A stretch of DNA of 64,000 nt from Diplodia intermedia (Eukaryota; Ascomycota; Dothideomycetes; Botryosphaeriales; Botryosphaeriaceae): contig JAKEKT010000102.1 of NCBI GenBank assembly GCA_021495925.1, forward strand, positions 62,001 to 126,000. Reading direction: 5' to 3'. A model generated the notes under the pieces. That model made no database searches, was not told where the DNA came from, and worked only from the letters and a program-made list of their open reading frames with translations. Positions within the stretch are counted from its first letter, which is position 1, and every line of letters begins with the position of its first letter. Positions 46,058 to 57,552 of the stretch are shown here, piece after piece. Both the position numbers and the translations under genes were made by a program.

Positions 46058-46380
46058 GCCGCGCTCGCTGCCCGCCCCCGCCCCGGCGCTGTGCTGGCGA
46101 CTGCTCTCCCCGAACCGCCGCTGAGTCGTGCATGTAAGGGACGCCTGAGAGCTGCTCGCGCGCTGCCACTGCCACCGCTGCCGTGCCAAAAGAAAGCGAC
46201 GAGTTCCTGACTCTGCCTCCCCAAGGCTGCCCTTGCCGGCACCCGCCCGTGACCGTGTCAGGCTCCGAAGCGCTTCGTGCAACCGGCCGTGCGCGCCACC
46301 GTTTCCGCCTCCCTTCGCTGCAATATCTCATCTGCCTCCGCACCCGCACCGCGCGCCCGCCTCCTCGCTCCCTCGGCCGC

Positions 46381-47020
46381 CGCGCGTGAGCCCGTCCACC
46401 GTCCACCGTCCCCGTCCTGCGGCATCCCGTGATCTCCACACGACCTCCCGCGACTCCCCCGTTGCCGTCTCTCCTCCGCGACTCTGCGACGACCAGCACC
46501 CTCCGCACCCCCAATGCCCTGAGCCCGCCCCGTTCCCTGCATTGAAATCGGCCCGGCTCGCGGCGCTCTCGTCCACCCTGCGCCTGAACCGCTCTTTTGC
46601 TCTCAACGCTGCTGCCAGCCCGAGCCAGCGGCCCCGCCTCGAGTAAGTGCCTTCCTCGCCTGCTGCCACCCCGACTCCCTCCCGACGTCACCCCTCGTGC
46701 TCAAGCCCCGGCAAACCCTCCCGCTTGCCCGCAATTGCGAAGCGCTCGCTGACGTGGGTCACAGCCCGCAACCGTACCGCCAGCAGAGCGCCTTTCTTTA
46801 ATTGACGGCCCTGACCATTCGCCTGCCCCCACCACCAGGCCATCCCCTTTCGCGTCTTGCCGACGGACTGCATCCCGCCCGCGCCTCCACTGCCAGGGCT
46901 GACGTCGGAAATCCCGACCTGTTCCCGCCTCTCTGCTGCTCAAAAGTCGCCGCTTCGCCCTGCTCCATCCGTCTCCTAGCTGTTTGTCGCTCCCGTCTCA
47001 CGTGAGCGTCGCTTTTCAAC
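46381..47020 (+). promoter_or_regulatory. Pyrimidine-rich leader of the bHLH gene
   Basis: This 640-base stretch is rich in C and T and contains a single ATG (46514), which opens a two-codon uORF (ATG CCC TGA). The near absence of ATG suggests that it is transcribed 5' leader. A GTAAGT at about 46643 could begin a leader intron. Confidence 0.45.
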
Positions 47021-48579
47021 ATGTCTCAGGCCCAGGCCCTCCCCTCCATCGCGTCGCTGACGCAGAGCATCCCCCAATCCGACGCCGCCCAGATGCAGGC
47101 CCGTCAACACCACATTGACGCCCGCGATTCTGGCGCTTGGTCCATGTCCCAGGCCCAGAGCAAGCACTCGTCGGGCGTGTCCAACACCACCAACCTCCAA
47201 TTGCAGACCATTCTCAACGCCGAGGACTCACCGTCGCGGGCCTCTGTGCCCGAGACACCACAGTCGTTACGCCAGCCGTCCCAGACGCCCCAGGCACTGC
47301 CGTCCTTCAACCACAACTTCGACACCCGCCAGAGCCTGGATGCCTCCTCGTCCTACCTGGAATCCCGGCGCAGCAGCGTTGACAGCCGAATGAATGCCGG
47401 CATGACGCACCTCGCCATCAGCCCGTCTTCGCCCTACGAGTCTCAGAACACCTCCCGCGTATCGCTCGTCTCCAGTCTCCAGCAGCAGCGGGGCATCACC
47501 GCCGCCGAGAACCACCGACACAGCGGCCCGCCGCTCTCGCCTCTCGGTCCTCGAGACTCGATTCGCTCGACCGACTCCGTCCGCTCAAACCAAGCACCCC
47601 GTAGAGCGCCCGTGATCAACCCGAACCCGCGCAATGTCTCTGGCATGCCCGATCCCATGGCCGCCGCGCCAACCAAGGGCTTCCCGTGGGCGTTCCCCGA
47701 CGCCGAGCCGGACGAGCGCCGTGGCTCCAGCAGCGGTGATTCCAGCATCGAGAGATCCACAAGGTCCATTCCTTCGAGACAAAACAGCTTCGCAACATCC
47801 ATCAACAGCAGCATCTACGCGGAAGCGCTTCCGCCTGGACAAAAGCGATTCGAAGATGGTGTGTTTCGTTGTTCGATCTACTTTGCTCAAAGCTAATCAC
47901 GTGCAGAAATTCCTCACACGCACCACCATTCCATGCAGCACCGCAACATCACCAATCTCCAGTCCGAGCACGCGGCAACGCCTGGTACCGGTAACTACAG
48001 TCGGACCCCCGAGCTGCGTGTCAGCCACAAGATGGCCGAGCGTAAGAGACGAAGCGAGATGAAGCAGCTGTTCGATGAATTGAATGGCATTATACCCAAC
48101 TCCCCGGGCAACAAGTCCAGCAAGTGGGAAATACTCACCAAGTGTAAGCGGCACGTTACCCTGTCATATTACCAGGAAGCTGACCCTTGCTTGTAGCAAT
48201 TGAATACATCAGAAGCCTGCAGAGGAACTACGACAGAATACAGAGCGACAACACCCGTATGCGACAGGAGTCTGCCAATGCTTCTTACAACCCTAGGTCC
48301 AGCGAAGTTGAGCGTGAAAACGCCGAACTCAAGCAGGAGCTTCACGCTGCATGGCAACAGCTGCGCCAGATGGACCCCAACCATCCACACGTCTTCGGGT
48401 CCATGACCAGCTTCTTGGCACACAACCAATCCCAGGCCGGGCAAGGCCAACAAAACGTCCTTCCACCTTTGCAGCAGCAGCAGCAGCCACAATGGCAGAA
48501 CGGAGCACAGCATACCGCACAGCCCACCGCCATGCAGGGTGTAGAGTTCGCTGGCGGAAGGCCATACAGCCACAGATAA
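47021..48579 (+). CDS. bHLH transcription factor, Esc1/DevR-like
   Basis: Three exons (47021-47858, 47907-48143, 48197-48579) encode 485 residues, with continuous frame across GTGTGT and GTAAGC donors. The bHLH domain is at residues 317-373 (RVSHKMAERKRRSEMKQLF, helix 2 SKWEILTKSIEYIRSLQR). H320, E324 and R328 are the residues that read a CACGTG-type E-box. A coiled-coil-like stretch (VERENAELKQELHAAWQQ) follows, then a Gln-rich tail. Residues 1-280 are Ser/Pro/Gln-rich and probably regulatory. The sequence around the domain resembles S. pombe Esc1 and Aspergillus DevR, which act in sexual or conidial development. It should be a nuclear regulator, and the exact orthologue is not certain. Confidence 0.9.
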
Positions 48580-49706
48580 AAGGCGCAGTGTCAAACATGC
48601 GCCCCCCTCTCTTTCCTTTGGCATGTTCAACGTCGAACGGCATAGAGCCGTGACGTTGTTTTCCTCGATGATATCCTCCGGCTCTCACATGCAGCGCCAA
48701 TGAACGCACTTCGATTCCATACCAAAGAGATTCCTTTTCACGCATTGTACGATAGGCCTACCGCGCTGCATACCATATTGTGCCACGATGGACCCCCTTG
48801 CTTGATCTCGACATAGCAGCTTCAACAGGATCATCGGAGCTCTTTTTCTGTTCACATCGGGTTGGCGTATCATCTGCTCTCATCCGAAGGCTTTTCTCGG
48901 TTCGCAACATACTCCCGGCGCGTTTCCTGATTTCATGGCAGACATTTGCGTGTTGCTGCCTGGATGGGTTTGTTTTTTTCTTTTTCAGAGTGAGACGAGG
49001 TGACGATGCCGCAAGGCATATGGGAGAATGGGCTCATTTCGGCGTGGATGGGAACTAAAAAGATGGGTGTAACCTGTGGGCAGTATCATGGTAGCGTCAT
49101 TTTCTTTTTTTCCGCTGTGTCTCTACCTGGCATGCTGTCTGTTGTTTATCTGGCTGTTGTCTGGCTTTTACACTTTCACTGCAACTGTCTGCTCCATTTC
49201 TTCTTTGTTTCCCCCAGTCATGTCCCGCTCTCCGAACATTATCCTACTCGGAGCGCTGGTAGCTTATCGGTTTGCCACGATATCTTTGGCTCGGTGTCGC
49301 AGCAAAAGCGTTCGAGCACACACGGCGGAACTGGGCTTGTTTTTTCCTTCTACTTTGCCCTACCAAAAAACTATTTCTACCTCCCCCCGATGTTCGAGAT
49401 ATGTATCTTAGCTATCTACCTTCCATCATCATCATCATCATCATCCACCAGAATTTCAAAATAATTCTTGAGGAACGCACACCACAAACGCGACACGAAG
49501 AATCAGAGCTTGCAATGTGTGCATGAACGAGAATGATTAGAGTAAAGACTATTTTTTTTTCTCTCCAATTTTTTTTCCCCGTTTGCAAGTACATCTTCTC
49601 CCTCGGAGATGCTAATTGGTTCTAATCACCTTCTTCATATTGCCAAACCTAGAATACATTACCAACCACTAACCACGACACGAGGCTGATGAACTGGGGG
49701 TTTTTC

Positions 49707-49747
<41 letters not shown>

Positions 49748-52700
49748 AATAACTCATGTACGGGGTGATCACCGTTCCGAGATGACTCACAGCGGGCAAA
49801 GCATAAACAGTAGGAGAAGGGTCTGGATCTTTGGGTGTGTAGGTGGCATGGGGGGGTGTGGGGGGTGGGTGGGTGGTGGGTTGTTCGTCTCGGTGTGTGT
49901 GTGAAGGTAGTATGTATGCGCATAGTGCGTGCATGCAGGCTGTACACACAGGCTGTAGGCTCCGTCTCTTCCGCAGAAATGACCCATTTTTTCACTCTCT
50001 CTCAACTATATGCCAATGTGTGTTTGTGGCTGTGTAAAGAAATTTTTTCGGAGCAGCCTTGTAGTGAGTGTGAAAAGAACACGGGTTGTTGGTTTGGTTC
50101 CGTGCCCATACACCATACGCCGCCATACGTTCGTTCCCTTTTTCGCCACGAGGATCAGCATCTACCGAGAAATATTACTCACGCAAATGTCTCGGCTTGA
50201 TTTCGCCCTCATTTGCCCCAATTCCTTGTTTTTTTTTACTGCTGAAGGAGGAGGAGGGATGGCTCGGGAGTTCCGCCATGTTTCGGGTTTTGGGTTGTAA
50301 GTGTGCCTCGTCTCGAGGGCGGGCGACCGGGGGGAGAAAGAAAGAGAGCAGAGAGAGAGTTGGGATGATGATCATCTCATCCCCGTCCAAACACGCGACG
50401 GTCGGTCGGGCTGGGCTGCTACTGCTGCCCCACGCCACGGCACGACGTGCGACGGGGCGACTGGGAAGGCTTGCAAATCCCTACTCTTCCTTGCATGGTT
50501 CGTCCCGCGTCACACACAGGGTTGCAGATCATGATTCGGGTGGCCCGCTCGCACAGCATATTTCGGCAACGGCAGCGGCGAAGGAGAGAGTTGCCGCGGC
50601 CGAAAGGAACGGTTCGTTCGTTCTTTTTTTTTTTTTTTTTGCCTCCTCCTCCTCCTCCTCCCTACTACTACTGCTGCTGCTGCTATGCGTACGGACGTAC
50701 GCATGATTTGCATCTCGCGATCTACTTGCCTCTTGGCTTCTCGATCGGGTAATCGGAGGGAGACGCTAGATTTACGGGCGGGACGGAGATGCCTCTCTCT
50801 TCCCCGCTTCCCCGTACCCACCGCTCTTTTATTCCCTAGGTACCTGCTCACGGTACATACCCCCCCTTCCACGTACTGCGTTTCTCCGCCGGTTCCGTCG
50901 GAAGCAGGGCGCGCGCGGCCGGCCGGCGTCGGTTTTGGGGTTCCGGGATAGCCGGCATATGTAGTGAGTAGTACCTAGTATACGGCCGCTATGCAAGTAC
51001 GTAGATGCAATTAAGGCGTTGGGTTACGCCGCCATTTTGCCGTTGGGGAACAGGAATCCATGCAGAAAGCGCACAGGGAACGGGAATAGTCGGGGTTGGG
51101 GACGGACGATGCACAACCCATATTCTGCATGTCTCCTCTTTTCGTCGCTGGTCGTCAACGGCACGGTGGTGTCGAATCATCTGGGTGGTTGCAGGTCGAT
51201 CATCGTCCCCATCTCTTTTCCTTGCCTCTTTGGGTGGGTTGAAGATCGAGATTGTTGGGCAGGGCTGGTGGAAGATCAGGTACGTACCTTTGGTCGCCTC
51301 CGCCATGTGCATCACCCGGCGGTGATCTTCAGGGCGGAGAGTACACCGAACTCTATTCACGGGAAACAAGCTTCCGCAACGTGCTCTCGGTCTCGGTCGG
51401 GTCCGAACGGGAACTGGGATGCTGGACCCGTAGGGACAGAAAACGGCCGGCGGCATCTTCTCAGCACCGGGTGTGGTGTGTAGGCACGGGCGTATACAGC
51501 GCGGTGGGCTCTGATTGGCTGGGCACGTTTATAGTAGCAGGTGGTCCCCGGTGCATGTGAAGCGATCATGTACTGTGTACGGAAGCAACAGGCGCTGCTT
51601 TGCGCGGTGGGCTTGTCTCCAATACCGCGGTCGAATTCCGCGGCCTTCTTTCAAATCGGCGACCTCTCTTGTGTTTTTTTTGGGTGGGCTGTTTTAAGGT
51701 TTGGAAGGAGGGCAGGGGGCGGTTCGTGGATCTGCACAGCCGACGGGATGCGAGCCAGGCAGTGTGCGCTCGTGCCTCATCGACCATGGGAAGGCGAGCA
51801 CCTTCCGATTCTGGTAGGATGGAGTGGGGACCGCAGGGTGGACGGCGGCAGGCGTCGGTGGAAAATGTCCGGCTGTCGCGACGGGAGGCGTGAGTGTAGG
51901 TTGCTCACGCCTGGCGGGCACGGAAGGCGCAGGGCACAGCGGCAGGGCCCCCGAGCCTCCCGCCCTGCCGCTCCCCTTCTCGCACCCTCCCCGACCAAGC
52001 CATCGACGTATGCGATGCAGCTCCAGAATACCATGGCCTGGATCAGCCTTTCTCCGGCCATTCTGGACTCTTGATGTCTGACCTCATCAAAAGCAACCAC
52101 TGCCCCTCTCCCGCCGTGCTGGGTCGGCGTTCCTTGGTTGTTTATTTTTCTCCCCGTCGCACGCCCGCGCGCCTCTCGCTGGGAGCCTCTCCGCTCCATG
52201 CCTTGTCGTCGGCGAGCGTGTCGACGGTCTGGGAGCTTTGCCACGTTTCCCCTCTCTCGCGGTATACGCGTGGCGGGCATGCGTTTGTTCGCACGCGATG
52301 CGGCAAGAACGGCGGGATGGGATCTTGGTCGGGGGCAGTGTGGTTGTTGGTTGTTGGGCAGGCGGGGAGGCGGGAGTTGGGGGCCGGTTACGGTTTCTGG
52401 TTCGCGTGATGCGTGGCCATGACAGGCTGCGAATCACTGTCGCCGTCGCCCCTGCCTTTCTCATGCATGCGTGCTTGCTTTTACCTCGCTCCCAGCCCGT
52501 CGGTAGGGTCTCGTGGCTTCCACGTTGGCTTATGCCTGCGCCGCGGAAGAAGCCCGGCCAACTTGGACGTCTCTCTCTCCAGTTTACTGTCGTCGATCAT
52601 GGCCAGCACGGCCTAGATATGGCGGCGAGTAGGGCCAACATGGCTACGGCTACCCCGGAATGCGGGCAGGATTGGATAGTGCCCGGGTTAGCGCGGTGGA

Positions 52701-54206
52701 TACGTCAATCCGCAGTTTGCTGGCAATCGCGGCTACCGCGTATAGATTGGCACGGGCACGAGCAAAGGAAAGAGAAATGACGGTCAACCATCGGAGGCGG
52801 AGAAGACGTCCGATGTGGCGGTCCACGCTCCCGATGCGGACGACGTTGCATTGTCCCCAAAAGCAAGCGACGAGGCCCCGGTGGCTGCTCCGGCGGGCTG
52901 GGACTGCGAGTTTCACTATCGCAGAGGCTGAGAAGAGACGGAGGCTGTGTCTGCAGGAGCTGACTCCGGCAAAACGCCGCCGATGACATCTCACTCTCCA
53001 GTTTTCTGGACGGCCGCCGGGAAGGAAGTAGTTGGCTGACTCGGTGCCACGGTAGCGCCTCGTTGCCACGCGGCCTTTTGGGGGGGGAGAAGAAACAGCG
53101 AGAGAGATTGCCACCCGATGAAACACGTCCATTCCGAGCGGCGTGCATTCGTGCTGCAGCCGCCATGGCTGGCGGGTACACGTGCGGCTAGCCTTGCGGC
53201 ACACATGCAGATCGATGAGCCCTGCGCCAGTGCACGCCATTGGCCGGATCGCAGTAGGCGATAGATTAGATGTGCCGGCTATCTAATATAGATCTCCGGT
53301 CTTTTTGCGTCTGGACCTTTTTTCCTGGCCCGATCTGCCGCGTAGCATGAAGTTAATTCCTGCGGTTCTGACGTACATGCCTTGAAGGTTTGTATAGAGT
53401 TGATAGCCGAGGCCAAGGGCGAATCGCAGATCAAAGCCGCCGAGCAGGGAACACCGCTGGACACGACGAGACGATGGATTGCACCCTGAGACTCGGAGCG
53501 CGCTGGCGTCATTGCCTCAGGGTGGAGGATCGACAGGTAGGCTAAGCCCTCGCCCCGCGCAGCAGTCACCCGCCGACCGGATGATCGACGCGCAACAATC
53601 CTACCCGCCGACGCTGCTATATCTTCGCCACCTCTAACCGCGCCTCTGTCGATCTCAGGGTAAAGCGGCTCTGTCGGGCTATGCTATGTTTGGCGCCGTT
53701 GCTGGACACCATCGGTGACTGTTGGCTTGGCCCAGAAGCCGACAGAAACCCTGCAGGCTCTAGCTGTCAATGCTCCATCATAGCTCTCGAAGCACGCGTG
53801 AGTCCTCAATACACAGCAACCTCACCAGCTGCGGTATCACTCTGTGTTCCCTCTACTTTCGCCCTGTGATATGAAGCTTGCGCATCAACAAGAGTCGTGG
53901 CGTCACCACCATCATGACAAAGAATTCCCATCTCCCTCAGCCTTGCCGCATCGAGTAGGTGTCAGCCCGCAAACGGAAAGCCAGGCGAGCCCCGCCTCTA
54001 CGGCCGACTCCACCCCCCAAACCCGCGACCCCGCCAGCCAAGACCCCTCGTTTCCTTATCTGCTCTCTTATCAACAGCCCTGAACCCTGTCTCTACGGCG
54101 CGCCACGCGACCTCACCCCGCAGCCTGGTGTACCTTCTCCCCCGCGCTCCTCCGGCTCTCCCTCCTTCTTTCCCTTCTTTCCCCTTTTTCTCTCTTTCTT
54201 TCCTTC
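48580..54206. other. 5.6-kb intergenic region rich in simple repeats
   Basis: It holds the 3' UTR of the bHLH gene and the promoter of cytidine deaminase. Simple repeats include CAT at about 49425-49445, TC at 49710-49745, and CTC/CTA/CTG triplets at about 50640-50690. Short open frames are plentiful on both strands, but none has a recognisable domain. About 300 bases before 54207 are pyrimidine-rich, as expected for a leader. Confidence 0.4.
49710..49745. repeat. (TC)n microsatellite
   Basis: A long TC tract with one CC interruption. Simple repeat in the 3' flank of the bHLH gene. Confidence 0.85.
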
Positions 54207-54756
54207 ATGATGCCCGCAGCAGAGCAGCAGCAGCAAGGCGAGCTCGTCCATGGCCTCACGCTGAAGGAGGTCGACGCCCTGTCCAAGGGATGTCTTGAGG
54301 CGCGCGGGAGGGCCTACTGTACGTCCATTGTCCGCCGGAGCTCCTATTGCGCTTCCGTTCGCTGCCGGTACCTGCGCGCGCGCGCACGTTGCAGCAAACC
54401 CTCTCTCTCTCCCCTCTCCTCGCTGACCACTTTCCCCGCCCAGGCCCCTACTCGCAATTCCGCGTCGGCGCCGCCCTCCTCATCCACCCGACGTCGACCT
54501 CGCGCTTTCCCTCCAACAACGACAACAATGACACCGACACCCCTCAAATCATCCTCGGCGCCAACGTCGAAAACGCCGCGTACCCCGTCGGCACGTGCGC
54601 GGAGCGCGTCGCGGTCGGCACCGCGGTGACGACGTTCGGCTACGGCCGCGGCGACGTCAAGGCCGTGGGCGTGGCGACGGACCTCGCCGCCGAGCACTGC
54701 AGCCCGTGCGGCATGTGCAGGCAGTTCCTGCGCGAGTTTTTGGAGGTATGTGGGGA

Positions 54757-54802
<46 letters not shown>

Positions 54803-55094
54803 GGATATACAACGTATGATGCGGGGGGCGCCTTGTTTTTGGGGGTGGGGAAAGGAAGGAGAGAAAGGAAAGAAAGGAAAGGAAAGGAAAAGAAAGATGG
54901 GAGAGAGTACTGACTGCGTTTGTTTGAACACACAGTTGGATACGCCGATTTTCATGCATACGAGTGATGGGAGGTATGTGGTCAAGACCATGGGGGAGCT
55001 GCTGCCGATGAGCTTTGGCCCTGATGTGTTGCCGCCGCCGGAAACGCTGTTGGCGCAGAGGAAGGAGCAGCAGCAGGGGAATGGGGCCAAGTGA
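54207..55094 (+). CDS. CDD1: Cytidine deaminase
   Basis: Three exons (54207-54318, 54444-54745, 54936-55094) encode 190 residues. Intron 1 ends in CCCAG and restores the conserved CPYSQFRVGAALL segment; intron 2 is phase 0. The zinc site is complete: C89-A-E91 in TCAERVA, with E91 as the proton carrier, and C126 and C129 in PCGMC. The enzyme deaminates cytidine and deoxycytidine to uridine forms in pyrimidine salvage, in the cytosol, usually as a tetramer. Odd features are an Asn/Asp-rich insertion at residues 61-71 in the first hairpin and a longer C-terminus than in yeast (about 140 residues). Two ATGs are adjacent at 54207 and 54210, and either could be used. Intron 2 carries a TC tract. 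Confidence 0.93.
54763..54799. repeat. (TC)n microsatellite inside intron 2 of cytidine deaminase
   Basis: An uninterrupted CT/TC run immediately follows the donor at 54746. It extends the intron to 190 bases without touching the frame. Confidence 0.85.
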
Positions 55095-56322
55095 GCGAGC
55101 TGTTGGGGGGGTGGCGGGGAAGGCGCTTTTCGGAGGCTCTATATGAATTGGCGGTTTGCGGCGCATGTTGCGGAGCATCTAGAGTTGGAGCGGAGCGGCG
55201 GCAACGCCGGGTACGAGTTTGGTGGTGCTTTCAAGAGCGGAAAGTTATGACGATGCACGGTGTTGGTGTTGGTGTGAGGGAGGCCATTTATTCTCCTTGA
55301 GAGTAGGTGTTCTCTGAAATAGTGCTCAAGTCTTGTAACAGTGGAAGCAAATATCCGGACGTAGATGTGAGTTTTGGACCTTAGATGAATGCATCCTAAC
55401 ATAGATTCCACTCCCCCGCTTGAGTAAAGACCAATATCTGCGTGAGATATATGTGGGAAGGTCGAATTTAATTGAGAGCCCGCTGCGCTCTACCAATTCT
55501 CCTCTTCGTGTTCAACAGACGTTGCACAGGACATCCTTCGCGAATAAAAAGATAGCCTACACTTAAGCGTTAAAAATTGTCAACTTTTCAGAATCTCCGG
55601 CTTTAAGCCTACTCCAAAAAAATCCCGGTCATATCTCCCAAGTGTTAAACGTGTGTTTTCGGCTTCTATGACCACGGTTCGAGCTGCTTCGTATTGAATG
55701 TTCACTTTCGAAAGTTAAAAAAGCAAAAGTGCCGTAGGAATCCGTTAAGCAACGAAGCTCTCCCTATTAAAGACACCAACATCGCCGACCTTATGTAACC
55801 GTCAGAGTTTGTAATCGGTACTCAGTGGGGGATCATTCTAAGGAAAGCTGATAGAATGCTTGTTAGTTGGATAAGGTCTTAGTGACATTCGTAGGTTGGA
55901 CATCAAGAGAACGCCTACCTTGACGTCCACACTACTGACTCAAAAAGGCACTCATATACACAAGCGGGTGTCAGGTCAGACTTGATCTCACCAGTGATGC
56001 ACATTCAGTGAGTTAAAAGTGACTGTCTTGCGCAGGTGAGAGTGACATCGAGACGTGGTGCTTGCTCTCACTTCAGAAGATCCCAATTCAGCCCCTCCTT
56101 CCAAAAGAAGAAGCAAGTGTAGGCAACTGCGTCGGTCCTTCCAGTCTGTGAAAGCCCTGGATCCATATCTGGAATGGCGTCAGGAGTGCCGCAGGTATAT
56201 CTTTCGCTCTCTTCAACCCTCCGCCTCTCCAAACACTCGAACAAGACAACTGTGCTTGATCCATTCCTCCGCACCTCATCTTCAGCGGACTTGTGAGGAT
56301 CAAGTCCGTTCAACGTCCCGAA
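55095..56322. other. AT-richer intergenic region at the border of the accessory locus
   Basis: Between about 55300 and 56050 the base composition is clearly AT-richer than in the genes to the left. It contains repeat copy D. No coding potential is recognised, apart from an unassigned frame at 56055-56345. Confidence 0.4.
55341..55400. repeat. MITE-like repeat, copy D (single arm)
   Basis: It contains GTGGAAGCAAATATCCGG, then ACGTAGATGTGAGTTTT and GAATGCATC. The last parts recur in the same order in copy E at 60733-60790. Confidence 0.55.
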
Positions 56323-56921
56323 ATGTCCTCTTCAACTTCCGGTAGCGGAGGCCCCGCAGAATCTGAGGACGAGCTCGTGCGGAGACTCCAAGGGGCCAGA
56401 AAGAGGGTCCGCGAGCTCGAGAAGAAGTTGGAGGCCGAAAGGCAGCGCAAGAAAGAAGAGGTCAACAAGAAGAAGAGGGTGAGATTTCTGAGCGCGGTTC
56501 AAGATCGGGAATGGCTACTGACAAGTGAGCGCAGAAGCTCGATGAGTTGATCGGTGGATCTGCAACCAATGACGCCGACCTCTTGTATAAGAACATCTCC
56601 CGCGTTAGTAGTGGTGTCACAGACAGGTCCAAGCGGCTGTGGCAAGAAAGGCTCAGGATGTATGAGGAGATACGCATGGCTCTCGTCACCATTGGCGGAG
56701 TTCCGCGCTCCTCTTTCCCCTTCGATCGCATCGGACTTGAAGAGCTCGAGGGTATGAGCGAGATTTGGACCTGCGTGGCCAGAGACCAGGCGGCGATCGA
56801 GCAATGGGAGCAACCACTACTTGCTTCAATCCGCGACAAGGTTATTGCCCTGAAGAAGAGAGTTGAGGACCACGAGAAGCAATCAGAGACTGGTATCAAG
56901 TCTGGTGGACGTGGTGGCTAG
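56323..56921 (+). CDS. Small coiled-coil protein, paralogue 1
   Basis: Two exons (56323-56478 and 56535-56921) encode 180 residues. The intron has a GTGAGA donor and a GCGCAG acceptor, phase 0. After a Ser/Gly-rich start (MSSSTSGSGG), residues 18-52 form a strongly charged coiled coil (LQGARKRVRELEKKLEAE) ending in KKKR, exactly where the intron lies. The second exon is helical, with a conserved-looking core (FPFDRIGLEELEGMSEIW, CVARDQAAI) and a basic end. The same order, the same intron position and the matching core (FTDAEIDALEELSRTIAADQTAL) occur in the gene at 59460. No known domain was recognised. There is no signal peptide or membrane segment, so it is probably cytosolic or nuclear. Confidence 0.72.
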
Positions 56922-57552
56922 ACTCATTGAGCTTCGAGGCGAAGTTTACCCTCACGACAGAGGCGAAAGGGTCTTTCGATGATGCGGCAACAGTTGGGCC
57001 TCACTTCACGATTCTGGAGACTCTGACTGGCGCATCATGGATGCTGGACGAATTCACAATCAGCTGTCACTAAAGAAGGACACTGGACCAAATCAAGGGT
57101 ATCCGGACTTTGGGGGGAAAGCCATTGGCTTGGGTATATTTCAAAAGATCATGGCTGACGAAACATTCAACAGGGCCAAGGGAGTTTGATTTATCTGGGA
57201 AACATTCAGCGAAAATGGGAAGCTTTGGGTAGAAGATCTATTCCATCACTAAAATCAAGTTGTCAACGAAAGTGGCTGGAGTGCCGCCAAAGTGGTTGCC
57301 CGAGTGAATGCGGCAGAAGATTCTACGCCCGGCTCGACAGCAGTGCAATCACTCACCGCGCGTCCAGCTGGCCGCACCGCGCGCGGCAACCCGTTAAGGC
57401 AGGCGCCGCACGGACATGGGCCAGCGCTATATAACATGCACTCCTCTTCCGGCAACCTCGCGCCCTCCGCGCCCGAACAACTATCTCCACCCCGCACGCA
57501 TTGTTTTTTCTCTGGAAGATCAACCCGCGCCGGCTTAGCTTTACCACCCAAA
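56922..57552. other. Intergenic region with a possible decayed tail
   Basis: Near 57240-57270 the sequence ATCTATTCCATCACTAAAATC resembles GTCTACTCCATCATTAAAACC near 61028-61050, downstream of the paralogue at 59460. It may be left from a larger duplicated unit. No gene is called. Confidence 0.35.

Larger units (their letters stand above)
40224..46380. other. 6-kb region without a supported protein gene
   Basis: It includes one copy of a dispersed repeat (40572-40790), a TC microsatellite near 41318-41341, a tRNA-Asp relic (42275-42352) and, from about 45.8 kb, short GC-rich tandem arrays. Long open frames at 40500-41810 and 44980-45405 have compositionally skewed translations and no recognisable domain, so I do not call them. 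Confidence 0.4.

Noticed and set aside
49425..49445. Regular CAT triplets, examined as a possible array
   Set aside because: A plain trinucleotide microsatellite. There are no spacers, so it is not a CRISPR-like array, which is not expected in a fungus anyway.
51000..51420. Segment checked as a possible esterase or oxidoreductase relic
   Set aside because: Short protein-like phrases appear in several frames but do not align in order with any family I know.
52746..52940. Open stretch without ATG reading SEAEKTSDVAVHAPDADD and ending GWDCEFHYRRG
   Set aside because: It looks like the tail of a protein, but no start, upstream exon or family could be found, and a chance open frame of about 64 codons is not unusual here.
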